A stretch of DNA of 5,274 nt from Actinomycetota bacterium (GTDB lineage: Bacteria; Cyanobacteriota; Vampirovibrionia; Obscuribacterales; Obscuribacteraceae). The stretch lies in assembly GCA_903970355.1 (NCBI GenBank), contig CAJCIF010000436.1, forward strand, positions 1-5,274. The letters run 5' to 3'. This document shows, piece after piece, positions 1 to 5,274 of this stretch (positions are counted from its first letter, which is position 1; every line of letters starts with the position of its first letter). Made by a program: the position numbers and the translations under genes. The notes under the pieces are model-generated. The model made no database searches. It had not been told where the DNA came from and was given only the letters and a program-made list of their open reading frames with translations.

Positions 1-127
1 CCAATTCCGGGAAAATGACTAAAGAAGCGCCTTCTGCTCTAGCCTTTCGGCTATACTCGATCATGCAATCGATATTACCGGTAATATCACCGATTGTTGG
101 ATTTATCTGGGCAAGAGCGATCTTCAT
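1..127 (-). CDS. nadE: Glutamine-dependent NAD+ synthetase, N-terminal fragment (partial, runs off left edge)
   Basis: Read on the minus strand, an ATG at 127-125 opens a frame of 42 codons that reaches the window edge without a stop. It begins MKIALAQINPTIGDITGN and ends with VIFPEL at residues 37-42. This is the start expected of the nitrilase-type (CN hydrolase) glutaminase domain that precedes the synthetase domain in long NadE proteins. In that family the domain hydrolyses glutamine and passes ammonia to the ATP-dependent amidation of deamido-NAD+, the last step of NAD+ synthesis in the cytoplasm. Glu41, in FPEL, corresponds to the catalytic Glu of the Glu-Lys-Cys triad; the Lys and Cys lie outside the window. 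The start is supported by family alignment and by in-frame stops 36-41 nt upstream, although no clear Shine-Dalgarno is present. A stand-alone nitrilase-family amidase has a similar N-terminus and cannot be fully excluded. The gene is transcribed divergently from its right-hand neighbour. Confidence 0.82.
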   Translation of the reverse strand, partial: MKIALAQINPTIGDITGNIDCMIEYSRKARAEGASLVIFPEL

Positions 128-261
128 TTCAATAACCGGGCATAATGGCCGAGCTGGATTTTCTTACTATAAATCATGGGCTTTGGGCGAAATTAATATA
201 TTAGATTTGAGGAACGGGGCTTCCAGCGCCATTTTGCTCTTTTCAAGTCGAAATGCACAGC

Positions 262-267
262 TATAAT
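262..267 (+). promoter_or_regulatory. Candidate -10 box for the TIM-barrel gene
   Basis: A perfect TATAAT lies 30 bp before the ATG at 298. No good -35 sits at 16-18 bp; the nearest TTG-type hexamer, TTGCTC at 234-239, is 22 bp away, which is too far. If used, transcription would begin near 274 and leave a leader of about 24 nt. It would also lie inside the longer reading frame opening at 253, which favours the start at 298. It is called from sequence match alone. Confidence 0.4.
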
Positions 268-297
268 GATCTGAGTCTTACTAGAAATGGATGCCGA

Positions 298-1746
298 ATG
301 GGACTGAAAAAACGGGCTACTACCGCTGTTCTTGGCGGATTTTTGAGCTTGATGTGTTCGTTGCAAAGCTGGGCGCTGCCCTCGTCTTCTCCTGAGGGGC
401 TGGCGGACGGAGCCGGTGTTTGGCTGAATATGTGGAACTATCCAGCCGATGCGGAAAGTTACTGTTTGAAATTAAATGCCAATGGCGTCCGTAATATTTT
501 CATACAAACTTCGCGGTCTAACACCGATGCCATCTGCAATCCTGACAAGTTAAGCGACCTTTTAGATGCAGCGCACCGCTACAAAATACATGTCATTGCC
601 TGGTCTTTTGCAGAACTACAAAATATCCCTAATGATGCCGATCGACTAATTGCAGCAGCGCTATTTCGTTCTCGCAACGGAGAGCGTTTGGATGCCATTG
701 CGGCCAATATGGAGAAAGATTTGGCCCAGCCTAAAGTCGAAGCATATAGCGAGCGCATAAGACAAACAGTAGGCCCGAGCTACCCGATGGTGGCAGTTGT
801 GTACAGCCCGCTCAACCATGCTCCGCAAGTAGCAACAATTCCCTGGAAGACGCTTGACCGGTATTACAACGTCATAGCGCCAATGAATTATTGGAATTCC
901 AAATACGAGCGCCTTGATCCTTATGGATATACTCTTGAAACCATTCGTAAGGTACGAGAACTGGTTGGAAAACCAGATGTCGAAGTGCACGTAATTGGTG
1001 ATGGCATGGGAACGCATGCCGCATCAATCAATCAGTTTCTGGCTGCTTGTAAGTCTGGTGCCGCCACTTCTGCTAGCCTCTACCCGAACCAACAAATGAC
1101 GGAAGAACAGCTTAGCTGTCTCGCTCATTACTCAGACTATTTCGCCTCCAACTCTCGTTTTCGCCTTGCTGCTTTTCGTGAACTCTCGCACCGCGGTGAC
1201 ATCATCCTGCCTGAGCAGGGAGATCCAAGCGATGCGATCGCTCGTGGCGATTTCTATCGCCTTATGGTTCGCCAGGTGGTTTCATCAGCCGTCAAACCGA
1301 CTGCTCAAAAGGTTTCAATCAAATCTAAATCGCAACCTGGTTCTACACTCGTAGACACAACCTCGATGCGCCAAAAGCTGGATGCACCGGACTTTGGTGC
1401 TGGTGATGCTCTCAATATCCTTTTGGAAATTGGCGCAATCAAATTGCCGGAAGAAGTCGTGGGAGACGCTGTAGCCGAATATCTAGAAGCGCCGCTTTCA
1501 ACCCGCGAAGCTGTAGATACAGCTGCCCGCGTTGTCGACGCGCGTGACAAGCTTAGAAAGGCTGTACTGGAAGCCAATCTATCACCCCAAAACCGCTTCC
1601 TGCGCAATATTTCAAGCAGAGCAGGCAAGCTATTGGTGCAGCCTGCCTATGCCGCCGATGTGCATGACCGGACCGATCACAGCCGCAAATTGAATTATCT
1701 CGATGCCTCTCAAATCGTCTTGCAATCGATGGCAGGATTAAGGTAG
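298..1746 (+). CDS. Secreted TIM-barrel, glycoside-hydrolase-like protein with unassigned C-terminal region
   Basis: The product is 482 aa. Residues 1-26 form a signal peptide: MGLKKR, a hydrophobic core, then SWA before LPSSS, so export is expected. Residues 39-300 look like a beta/alpha barrel related to glycoside-hydrolase-like families. Strand-like segments appear at GVWLNMW (40-46), VRNIFIQTSRS (64-74), KIHVIAWSF (96-104), MVAVVYSP (164-171), NVIAPMNYW (191-199) and VEVHVIGDG (228-236). Glu139, in NMEKD, is a possible acid residue, but no catalytic pair can be named with confidence. Four Cys remain after processing (56, 80, 251, 274) and could form disulfides. Residues 312-328 and 364-412 each contain a helix of the form (I/L)xxRxxxxxxxxxV, faintly like the ends of S-layer-homology repeats; this is weak. 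The start at 298 is preferred over an in-frame ATG at 253 because it puts the signal peptide at the N-terminus and a TATAAT upstream, although no clear Shine-Dalgarno is visible. The stop TAG is contributed by a downstream repeat. The substrate is unknown. Confidence 0.8.
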   Translation: MGLKKRATTAVLGGFLSLMCSLQSWALPSSSPEGLADGAGVWLNMWNYPADAESYCLKLNANGVRNIFIQTSRSNTDAICNPDKLSDLLDAAHRYKIHVIAWSFAELQNIPNDADRLIAAALFRSRNGERLDAIAANMEKDLAQPKVEAYSERIRQTVGPSYPMVAVVYSPLNHAPQVATIPWKTLDRYYNVIAPMNYWNSKYERLDPYGYTLETIRKVRELVGKPDVEVHVIGDGMGTHAASINQFLAACKSGAATSASLYPNQQMTEEQLSCLAHYSDYFASNSRFRLAAFRELSHRGDIILPEQGDPSDAIARGDFYRLMVRQVVSSAVKPTAQKVSIKSKSQPGSTLVDTTSMRQKLDAPDFGAGDALNILLEIGAIKLPEEVVGDAVAEYLEAPLSTREAVDTAARVVDARDKLRKAVLEANLSPQNRFLRNISSRAGKLLVQPAYAADVHDRTDHSRKLNYLDASQIVLQSMAGLR

Positions 1747-1804
1747 GGGCATAGCATTGCTATGCCCTCTATATTTATTGGGCATGGCAGTGCCATGCCC
1801 CTAC
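1743..1804. repeat. Inverted pair of REP-like palindromes
   Basis: Two 25-bp elements face each other. The left (1743-1767) starts GTAGGGG and has a perfect 10-bp stem, GGGCATAGCA at 1747-1756 and TGCTATGCCC at 1758-1767, around a single T. The right (1780-1804) has GGGCATGGCA at 1780-1789 and TGCCATGCCC at 1791-1800 around a single G, and ends CCCCTAC. The right element matches the reverse complement of the left at 22 of 25 positions; two of the three differences are the two sides of one base pair. This is the architecture of REP/BIME elements, which are usually dispersed in many copies and mobilised by RAYT (TnpA-REP) transposases; none is encoded here. The left hairpin is followed by T-rich sequence (1768-1779), so it may also act as a weak terminator for the gene it overlaps. 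Confidence 0.75.
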
Positions 1805-1887
1805 GTTAGCAACCCAAACGATTTTTCCGAAGCGTCATCCATGCCCCTACGTTAGCCGCCCATGGACCAATTGCAACCCAAACGATT
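1793..1887. repeat. Degenerate local direct repeat derived from the REP edge
   Basis: The 18-mer CCATGCCCCTACGTTAGC occurs at 1793-1810 and again, identical, at 1839-1856. The 15-mer GCAACCCAAACGATT occurs at 1809-1823 and again at 1873-1887. The two blocks abut in the first copy but are separated in the second by about 18 extra bases, 1857-1874, which end in GC. The second copy has only the right arm of the palindrome, so it is a truncated REP. This suggests a small duplication followed by an insertion, or a deletion in the first copy. No coding capacity is seen here. Confidence 0.7.
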
Positions 1888-1993
1888 CCCTCCAATTCCC
1901 TCAGTTCTTCCCAGTAAGAACACATATATAGAAGACATTGCTAGATAGATGTTTCTAGGAGTAAACTAAAGCTATAAAGAACAGCACAGATAC

Positions 1994-2027
1994 CGTTGAG
2001 TTGACGAAAGTTTCGACTTTGACAACG
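1994..2027 (+). promoter_or_regulatory. Inverted repeat overlapping a candidate -35 box
   Basis: CGTTG at 1994-1998 pairs with CAACG at 2023-2027. Inside it AGTTGA at 1999-2004 pairs with TCGACT at 2013-2018, with one G-T wobble, around an 8-nt loop; four bases (2019-2022) bulge on the right side. The right arm overlaps the TTGACA at 2019-2024. It could be an operator for a repressor acting on hpf, or an RNA hairpin if transcription starts further upstream. No regulator is identified. Confidence 0.35.
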
Positions 2028-2047
2028 AATCTCCTTTTAGATCGAAT
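2019..2047 (+). promoter_or_regulatory. Candidate sigma-70-type promoter for hpf
   Basis: A perfect -35 hexamer TTGACA (2019-2024) is followed after 17 bp by TCGAAT (2042-2047), which matches TATAAT at four of six positions. The predicted start near 2054 would give a leader of about 60 nt and place the terminator-like hairpin at 2058-2090 almost at the 5' end of the transcript. The box spacing is ideal, but the -10 is imperfect. Confidence 0.45.
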
Positions 2048-2057
2048 AGGCCTTCTA

Positions 2058-2090
2058 GCGCGTTTGCGGAGTACCGTACGCGCCTTTTTT
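2058..2090 (+). terminator. Terminator-like hairpin with T-run in the hpf leader
   Basis: GCGCGT at 2058-2063 pairs with ACGCGC at 2078-2083. An inner stem pairs CGG (2067-2069) with CCG (2074-2076) around AGTA, and two T residues at 2064-2065 plus possible G-T pairing at 2066 and 2077 lie between the stems. Six T residues follow at 2085-2090. This is the form of an intrinsic terminator, yet it lies only 12 bp before the hpf Shine-Dalgarno. It could end read-through from the left, attenuate hpf transcription, or act as a 5' stabilising hairpin. Pairing was done by hand, with no folding energy calculated. Confidence 0.55.
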
Positions 2091-2101
2091 ATCCCGTTTT
2101 C

Positions 2102-2106
2102 GGAGG
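2102..2106 (+). promoter_or_regulatory. Shine-Dalgarno that fixes the hpf start
   Basis: GGAGG lies 7 nt before the ATG at 2114. A GTG at 2108 in the same frame would add two residues but leaves only one base after the GGAGG, so the ATG is chosen. Confidence 0.8.
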
Positions 2107-2113
2107 TGTGCCG

Positions 2114-2698
2114 ATGCAAGTTACTGTTACGGGTCGCAATATTGAATTAACGCCAGCGCTCAAAACCTACTTGCTTGACAAGCTTGAGCGCTCGCAGAAA
2201 CATTTCGATCACGACCTAGCCATAACGGCACTTTTAAGCGTAGCCAAGAATCCTTCTGTCGCCCACTGTCAAACTGCGGAAGTTACCGTAAAACTAAATG
2301 GGTCGATGATTCGAGGTGAAGAATCATCAGCAAATATGTATGCATCGATCGATTTGGTCGCAGACAAAATTGAAAGACAATTGCGCAAGTACAAAACGCG
2401 CTACTACCAGAAGGGCAATAAAGTACATCGCAAAGAGGACAATGGCCCAATTGATGTTGGTGCCCAAGATGACCATGACGCGATCATTTCTAAAGAAATA
2501 GATGCCGAATCTTTTACACCGAAGATTGTTCGTTCAAAAAGATTTCCACTCAAGCCAATGAAACCGGACGAAGCATGTAAGCATATGGATTTATTGGGAC
2601 ATGACTTCTATATGTTTATCAATTCCGAAACGGACCAGGTAAACACCGTCTATCATCGCCGAGATAAGAACTATGGCTTGATTGAGCCTGAAGGTTAA
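2114..2698 (+). CDS. hpf: Long-form ribosome hibernation promoting factor (HPF/LrtA type)
   Basis: The product is 194 aa, the usual size for long HPF. Residues 1-100 form the S30AE/RaiA domain (MQVTVTGRNIELTPALKTYL at the start, then KLNGSMIRGEES and a helix DKIERQLRKYKTR), which binds the 30S subunit at the decoding centre and blocks mRNA and tRNA binding. A polar linker follows (about 101-137). Residues 138-193 match the C-terminal dimerisation domain well: KRFPLKPM, DEACKHM, GHDFYMFIN, VYHRRD and YGLIEP. In bacteria with this long form, that domain pairs two 70S ribosomes into inactive 100S dimers under starvation or, in cyanobacteria, darkness (LrtA). It acts in the cytoplasm. The gene stands alone, with 367 bp before it and 199 bp after, has a strong Shine-Dalgarno, and its leader carries a terminator-like hairpin, consistent with conditional expression. 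Nothing appears truncated. The family call is very secure; the growth-phase or light control is inferred from relatives. Confidence 0.96.
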   Translation: MQVTVTGRNIELTPALKTYLLDKLERSQKHFDHDLAITALLSVAKNPSVAHCQTAEVTVKLNGSMIRGEESSANMYASIDLVADKIERQLRKYKTRYYQKGNKVHRKEDNGPIDVGAQDDHDAIISKEIDAESFTPKIVRSKRFPLKPMKPDEACKHMDLLGHDFYMFINSETDQVNTVYHRRDKNYGLIEPEG

Positions 2699-2884
2699 TC
2701 GAAAAACCGAACACATATTCTCTTATACCGCTTGTGATCTAGGGCAGACACTAATTGCTTTTCAGTGAAGAGCCGGTGTAACTGTTCGCACGATCATTTA
2801 GAATCGCTTTTAAAATAGGAAGATCTCATCCATTTTGCGCGATGATCTTAGTTCGCATTTTTGAAGGCACAAACGTTCGGTGAA

Positions 2885-2892
2885 GAGAGGAG
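2885..2892 (+). promoter_or_regulatory. Shine-Dalgarno that fixes a TTG start
   Basis: GAGAGGAG lies 5 nt before TTG at 2898 and is the strongest ribosome binding site in the window. It decides in favour of the TTG: the in-frame GTG at 2880 would place this motif inside the coding region, has no such motif before it, and an in-frame TGA at 2862 closes the frame further upstream. Confidence 0.75.
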
Positions 2893-2897
2893 TCCAG

Positions 2898-5274
2898 TTG
2901 AATAAGGATCGTAGGCGGTTTTCGCAAGCAATCTTTGCGATATTGACAGCGCAAACGATCGCAATGAGTGCTTGGCAAGCGCCGGTTTTTGCCGACTCTA
3001 CTCAAGTTATTGGTTTGAACAATGATGGTGTGAAGGCATTGAATGCCGGCAACTACCAATTGGCAATTCAAAAGTTTCAAGCGGCACTCAACATCGATCC
3101 CAATTACGGATTAGCGCGCGACAACCTCGCCATCGCTCACAACAACTTCGGGCTGCAACAGCGGAACAACCCGAAAGCTGCCCTCAAAGAATTTCATCAA
3201 GCACTTTACTTAAATCCTTCCAACTCAACGACACAGGCCAACGTGGAAGGCATCATTCGGATGATGGGTAAAAATCCGCGCAATTTTCAAGATCGTGTTG
3301 GATTAGGAGAGGACTCAAGACGCTCCGGTGATTTTATCGGTGCCATCATTGAATTTTCAGAAGCCCTGAAATTGAAAGATGATCCGGCCATTCACGTGAA
3401 ACTGGGCGAAGTTTATAGAGTGCTCGATCAAAACGATAAAGCGATTGAGGAGTTCAAAGCGGCTGCCCAAGGCGGTGATAATGCCAATATCGAAGTTAAA
3501 CTCGGTCAGGCATATCAGGCCAAGGGAGATTTACCGCAAGCGATTGGCTGCTATGGACGAGCCATCACATTTAAGTCTGATGATCCGGATGTGCAAGAAG
3601 CGCTGAAAACAGGTTGGGAAAAAGCGGTCAATGAAAATCCGCTTGCACCAGAAAACCACATTGGTTTAGGTCAAGCTTTCCAATATCGCGGTGACTTCGG
3701 GCAAGCGAGAGGCGAATACAAACAAGCCATCTCAATTGCGGGCGGGAAAAATTCTCAAGTAGCAGCAACCGCGCAGCGCCTTTTGGAAGCATTGCCTGCT
3801 GCCGAAAAATCATTCAACTTCAACAAGCACCAACAGAATGGTATCGATTTACAGACAAGCAAACAATACGATGCCGCTATTGCTGAATACTTAAAAGCGT
3901 TGGAAATCGATCCGTCCAATGCCACCATATTGGCGAACATCGGTTCGGCTTTCCAACAAAAGGGCGATTTGCAAAACGCGCTTGCCTATTACAGCAAAGC
4001 TTTAAAGACGGATCCCAACAACGCTGTTGCCAGAGAAGGTGCCAAGGCAGCGCAAGAAGCGCTGCAAGACAAGCAGATGACAGATACCTCAAACGCTGCT
4101 GCTGCTCTATTCAAGCAAGGCAAGTTTGATGATGCCATTCAAAAGTATCAACAACTAATTCAAATCAATCCAAAAGAACCGGGAACACACTTCGATCTTG
4201 GTGCCACTTATCAGGCTAAAAAGGATTTTGATTCGGCAATTTCAGAATACAAAACAGCCATTGCTTTAGACCCTGCCAATGCCAATTACAAAAAGGCCTT
4301 AGACAAAGCAATTGACGGCAAAGTAGAACCGATATTGGCTGATGCCTTTACTCTCTTTAAGAACAAAGATTATGCTGGCGCCATAGAAAAATACACGGAA
4401 GCGCAGAAGTGGAAGCCGGACAATCCGGCGATCGCATTCAACATTGCCAGTGCTGAATATGCAAGACAGAATTTCGCACCAGCTAAAGCTGCCTATGCAA
4501 GAGCATTGCAGTTAGATCGACCTAACCAGATAAACGATCTCTATTTCATTGGCACCATTGATGAAAATGACGGCAAGGGCCAGCAAGCTCTTAGCGACTA
4601 CCAGAAGTACATTGCAGAAGCACCGAAAGGCACATACACCGATGCCGCTAAAGCTCGCATAACAGCATTATCGAAAAATCCCAATGATACGCAAAAGATC
4701 AAATCTGAAACTGAGCTTGCTCAAATAAAAACTGCATCAGATGATTACCAAAAAGCTGTTCAACTACAACAACAGGCAAAATTCGCGGATGCTGAGCCTC
4801 TCTATCTTGCTGCCATCAAGCTGCAGCCAAAGGAAGCGTCTTATGCCTATGCCCTGGGCACCTTGTATCAACAGATGCAAAATTACGACAATGCAATTCA
4901 ATATTATTCACTTGCCAGTCAGTTGGATCCAACCAACAAAGATTATCCGCGTGTCTTAGCCGAAGCAAATGAATTGAAGGCCGCGCCCATTGTCGATGCC
5001 GCAGTCAAAAAGCAAACTTCAGGCGATCTTGCTGGTGCGATCGAAATGTATAAACAAGCTGCCCAGGTTGCTCCTAACAATGCGCGTTTGTGGACCAACA
5101 TGGGAACTGCTTATCAACAATCAGATAAGTTTGATATCGCCCGTGATGCCTACCAGAAAGCCTACAACCTGGACAGCAAAAATGAGGTTGGCGATCTCTA
5201 CCTTATGGCGGCCATAGATGAAAACTACGGCAGGGGCTCGCAAGCTTTGCAAGGGTATCAAAAGTATCTGCTCG
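2898..5274 (+). CDS. Large exported TPR-repeat protein (partial, runs off right edge)
   Basis: A single frame stays open for 792 complete codons from a TTG start to the right edge; I read it codon by codon without meeting a stop. Residues 1-32 form a signal peptide (MNKDRRR, a hydrophobic stretch, then PVFA before DST), so the protein is exported. From about residue 41 the chain is almost entirely tetratricopeptide repeats. Typical units are GNYQLAIQKFQAALNIDPNY (52-71), KQYDAAIAEYLKALEIDPSN (about 320-340) and KDFDSAISEYKTAIALDPAN (about 440-460). TPR solenoids bind other proteins. No enzyme domain, transmembrane helix or anchor is visible in the part present, so a scaffold role outside the cytoplasmic membrane is inferred. 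Residues 395-613 and 614-792 form a higher-order repeat of period 219 aa, each copy carrying an IDENxGxGxQAL motif (554 and 773). It is 199 bp from hpf, with its own strong Shine-Dalgarno. The specific function is unknown. Confidence 0.9.
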   Translation, partial: MNKDRRRFSQAIFAILTAQTIAMSAWQAPVFADSTQVIGLNNDGVKALNAGNYQLAIQKFQAALNIDPNYGLARDNLAIAHNNFGLQQRNNPKAALKEFHQALYLNPSNSTTQANVEGIIRMMGKNPRNFQDRVGLGEDSRRSGDFIGAIIEFSEALKLKDDPAIHVKLGEVYRVLDQNDKAIEEFKAAAQGGDNANIEVKLGQAYQAKGDLPQAIGCYGRAITFKSDDPDVQEALKTGWEKAVNENPLAPENHIGLGQAFQYRGDFGQARGEYKQAISIAGGKNSQVAATAQRLLEALPAAEKSFNFNKHQQNGIDLQTSKQYDAAIAEYLKALEIDPSNATILANIGSAFQQKGDLQNALAYYSKALKTDPNNAVAREGAKAAQEALQDKQMTDTSNAAAALFKQGKFDDAIQKYQQLIQINPKEPGTHFDLGATYQAKKDFDSAISEYKTAIALDPANANYKKALDKAIDGKVEPILADAFTLFKNKDYAGAIEKYTEAQKWKPDNPAIAFNIASAEYARQNFAPAKAAYARALQLDRPNQINDLYFIGTIDENDGKGQQALSDYQKYIAEAPKGTYTDAAKARITALSKNPNDTQKIKSETELAQIKTASDDYQKAVQLQQQAKFADAEPLYLAAIKLQPKEASYAYALGTLYQQMQNYDNAIQYYSLASQLDPTNKDYPRVLAEANELKAAPIVDAAVKKQTSGDLAGAIEMYKQAAQVAPNNARLWTNMGTAYQQSDKFDIARDAYQKAYNLDSKNEVGDLYLMAAIDENYGRGSQALQGYQKYLL
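4080..5274 (+). repeat. 219-residue super-repeat within the TPR protein (second copy cut by window edge)
   Basis: Aligning residues 395-613 with 614-792 needs no gap: matching landmarks are all 657 bp apart, for example the Pro codon at 4329 and 4986, GAT-CTC-TA at 4536 and 5193, and the IDEN block at 4557 and 5214. Over the 95 residues starting PILADAF and PIVDAAV, about 39 are identical by hand count. Each unit spans several TPRs and ends in a block IDENxGxGxQALxxYQKY that is not part of a standard TPR. The DNA copies have diverged considerably, so the duplication is old. I find no third copy with this period further left. Confidence 0.75.

Noticed and set aside
40..53. TAGCC/GGCTA hairpin with a GAAA tetraloop on the minus strand
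   Set aside because: It lies inside the nadE coding sequence, the stem is only 5 bp, and no larger RNA motif is visible around it.
15..266. 83-codon plus-strand reading frame at the left end
   Set aside because: It lies antisense to the recognisable nadE start and crosses the candidate TATAAT, has no Shine-Dalgarno, and its product resembles no family I know.
253..297. Upstream ATG extending the TIM-barrel protein by 15 residues
   Set aside because: The extension would place polar residues before the signal peptide and would include the TATAAT at 262-267; no ribosome binding site precedes it.
661..1017. 118-codon minus-strand frame, and similar minus-strand frames at 1305-1628, 2826-3080, 3628-3813, 3755-3940 and 3877-4092
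   Set aside because: All but 2826-3080 lie wholly inside well-supported plus-strand genes. 2826-3080 overlaps the TPR gene start and its intergenic region. None has a ribosome binding site or recognisable product.
1793..1856. Possible CRISPR array from the repeated 18-mer
   Set aside because: There are only two copies, the repeat is too short, the repeat continues partly into the supposed spacer, and no cas gene is present.
1890..1990. Small gene or structured RNA between the repeat region and the hpf promoter
   Set aside because: Only a 5-bp stem (CTAGA/TCTAG) and an isolated TATAAA at 1973-1978 without a partner -35 are seen; no open frame with a ribosome binding site was found.
2699..2897. 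Promoter or terminator between hpf and the TPR gene
   Set aside because: A TAAAAT at 2811-2816 has no -35 at suitable spacing, and only a 4-bp stem (GGTT/AACC near 2694-2708) is found after hpf, so neither can be supported.
4741..5217. Plus-strand frames at 4741-4959 and 4990-5217, and similar ones at 1166-1354 and 2316-2501
   Set aside because: They are out-of-frame shadows within the TPR, TIM-barrel and hpf genes, with low-complexity translations.

Overview
The window is bacterial DNA of moderate GC content (roughly 45-50% by eye) with short intergenic gaps. The gene set suggests a member of the Cyanobacteriota, perhaps a non-photosynthetic Melainabacteria/Obscuribacterales-type organism. 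The clues are a long-form HPF (LrtA-type) ribosome hibernation factor, a very large secreted TPR protein of a style common in that group, REP-like palindromes beginning GTAGGGGC, and two HIP1 octamers (GCGATCGC). This placement is inference; no marker gene settles it.

Layout, left to right. (1) Positions 1-127, minus strand: the first 42 codons of a glutamine-dependent NAD+ synthetase (NadE), running off the left edge. (2) Positions 128-297: a 170-bp divergent intergenic region with a perfect TATAAT for the rightward gene. (3) Positions 298-1746, plus: a secreted protein with a TIM-barrel, glycoside-hydrolase-like domain and a C-terminal region faintly resembling S-layer-homology segments. 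Its stop codon lies inside a repeat. (4) Positions 1743-2113: a 370-bp gap with an inverted pair of REP-like hairpins, a degenerate local duplication, a candidate promoter overlapped by an inverted repeat, and a terminator-like hairpin in the leader of the next gene. (5) Positions 2114-2698, plus: hpf, long form, 194 aa. (6) Positions 2699-2897: a 199-bp gap with a strong Shine-Dalgarno at its end but no convincing promoter or terminator. (7) Positions 2898-5274, plus: a TTG-initiated, exported TPR protein, open for 792 codons and cut by the right edge.

The genes do not form an obvious pathway. The three plus-strand genes are co-oriented but separated by 367 and 199 bp, so independent transcription is more likely than a tight operon. 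Two are predicted envelope or exported proteins; hpf is a cytoplasmic stress and stationary-phase factor whose leader looks regulated. I see no phage, transposase, CRISPR or RNA gene. The least ordinary parts are the REP pair that supplies a stop codon, the hpf leader, and the roughly 219-residue super-repeat in the TPR protein.
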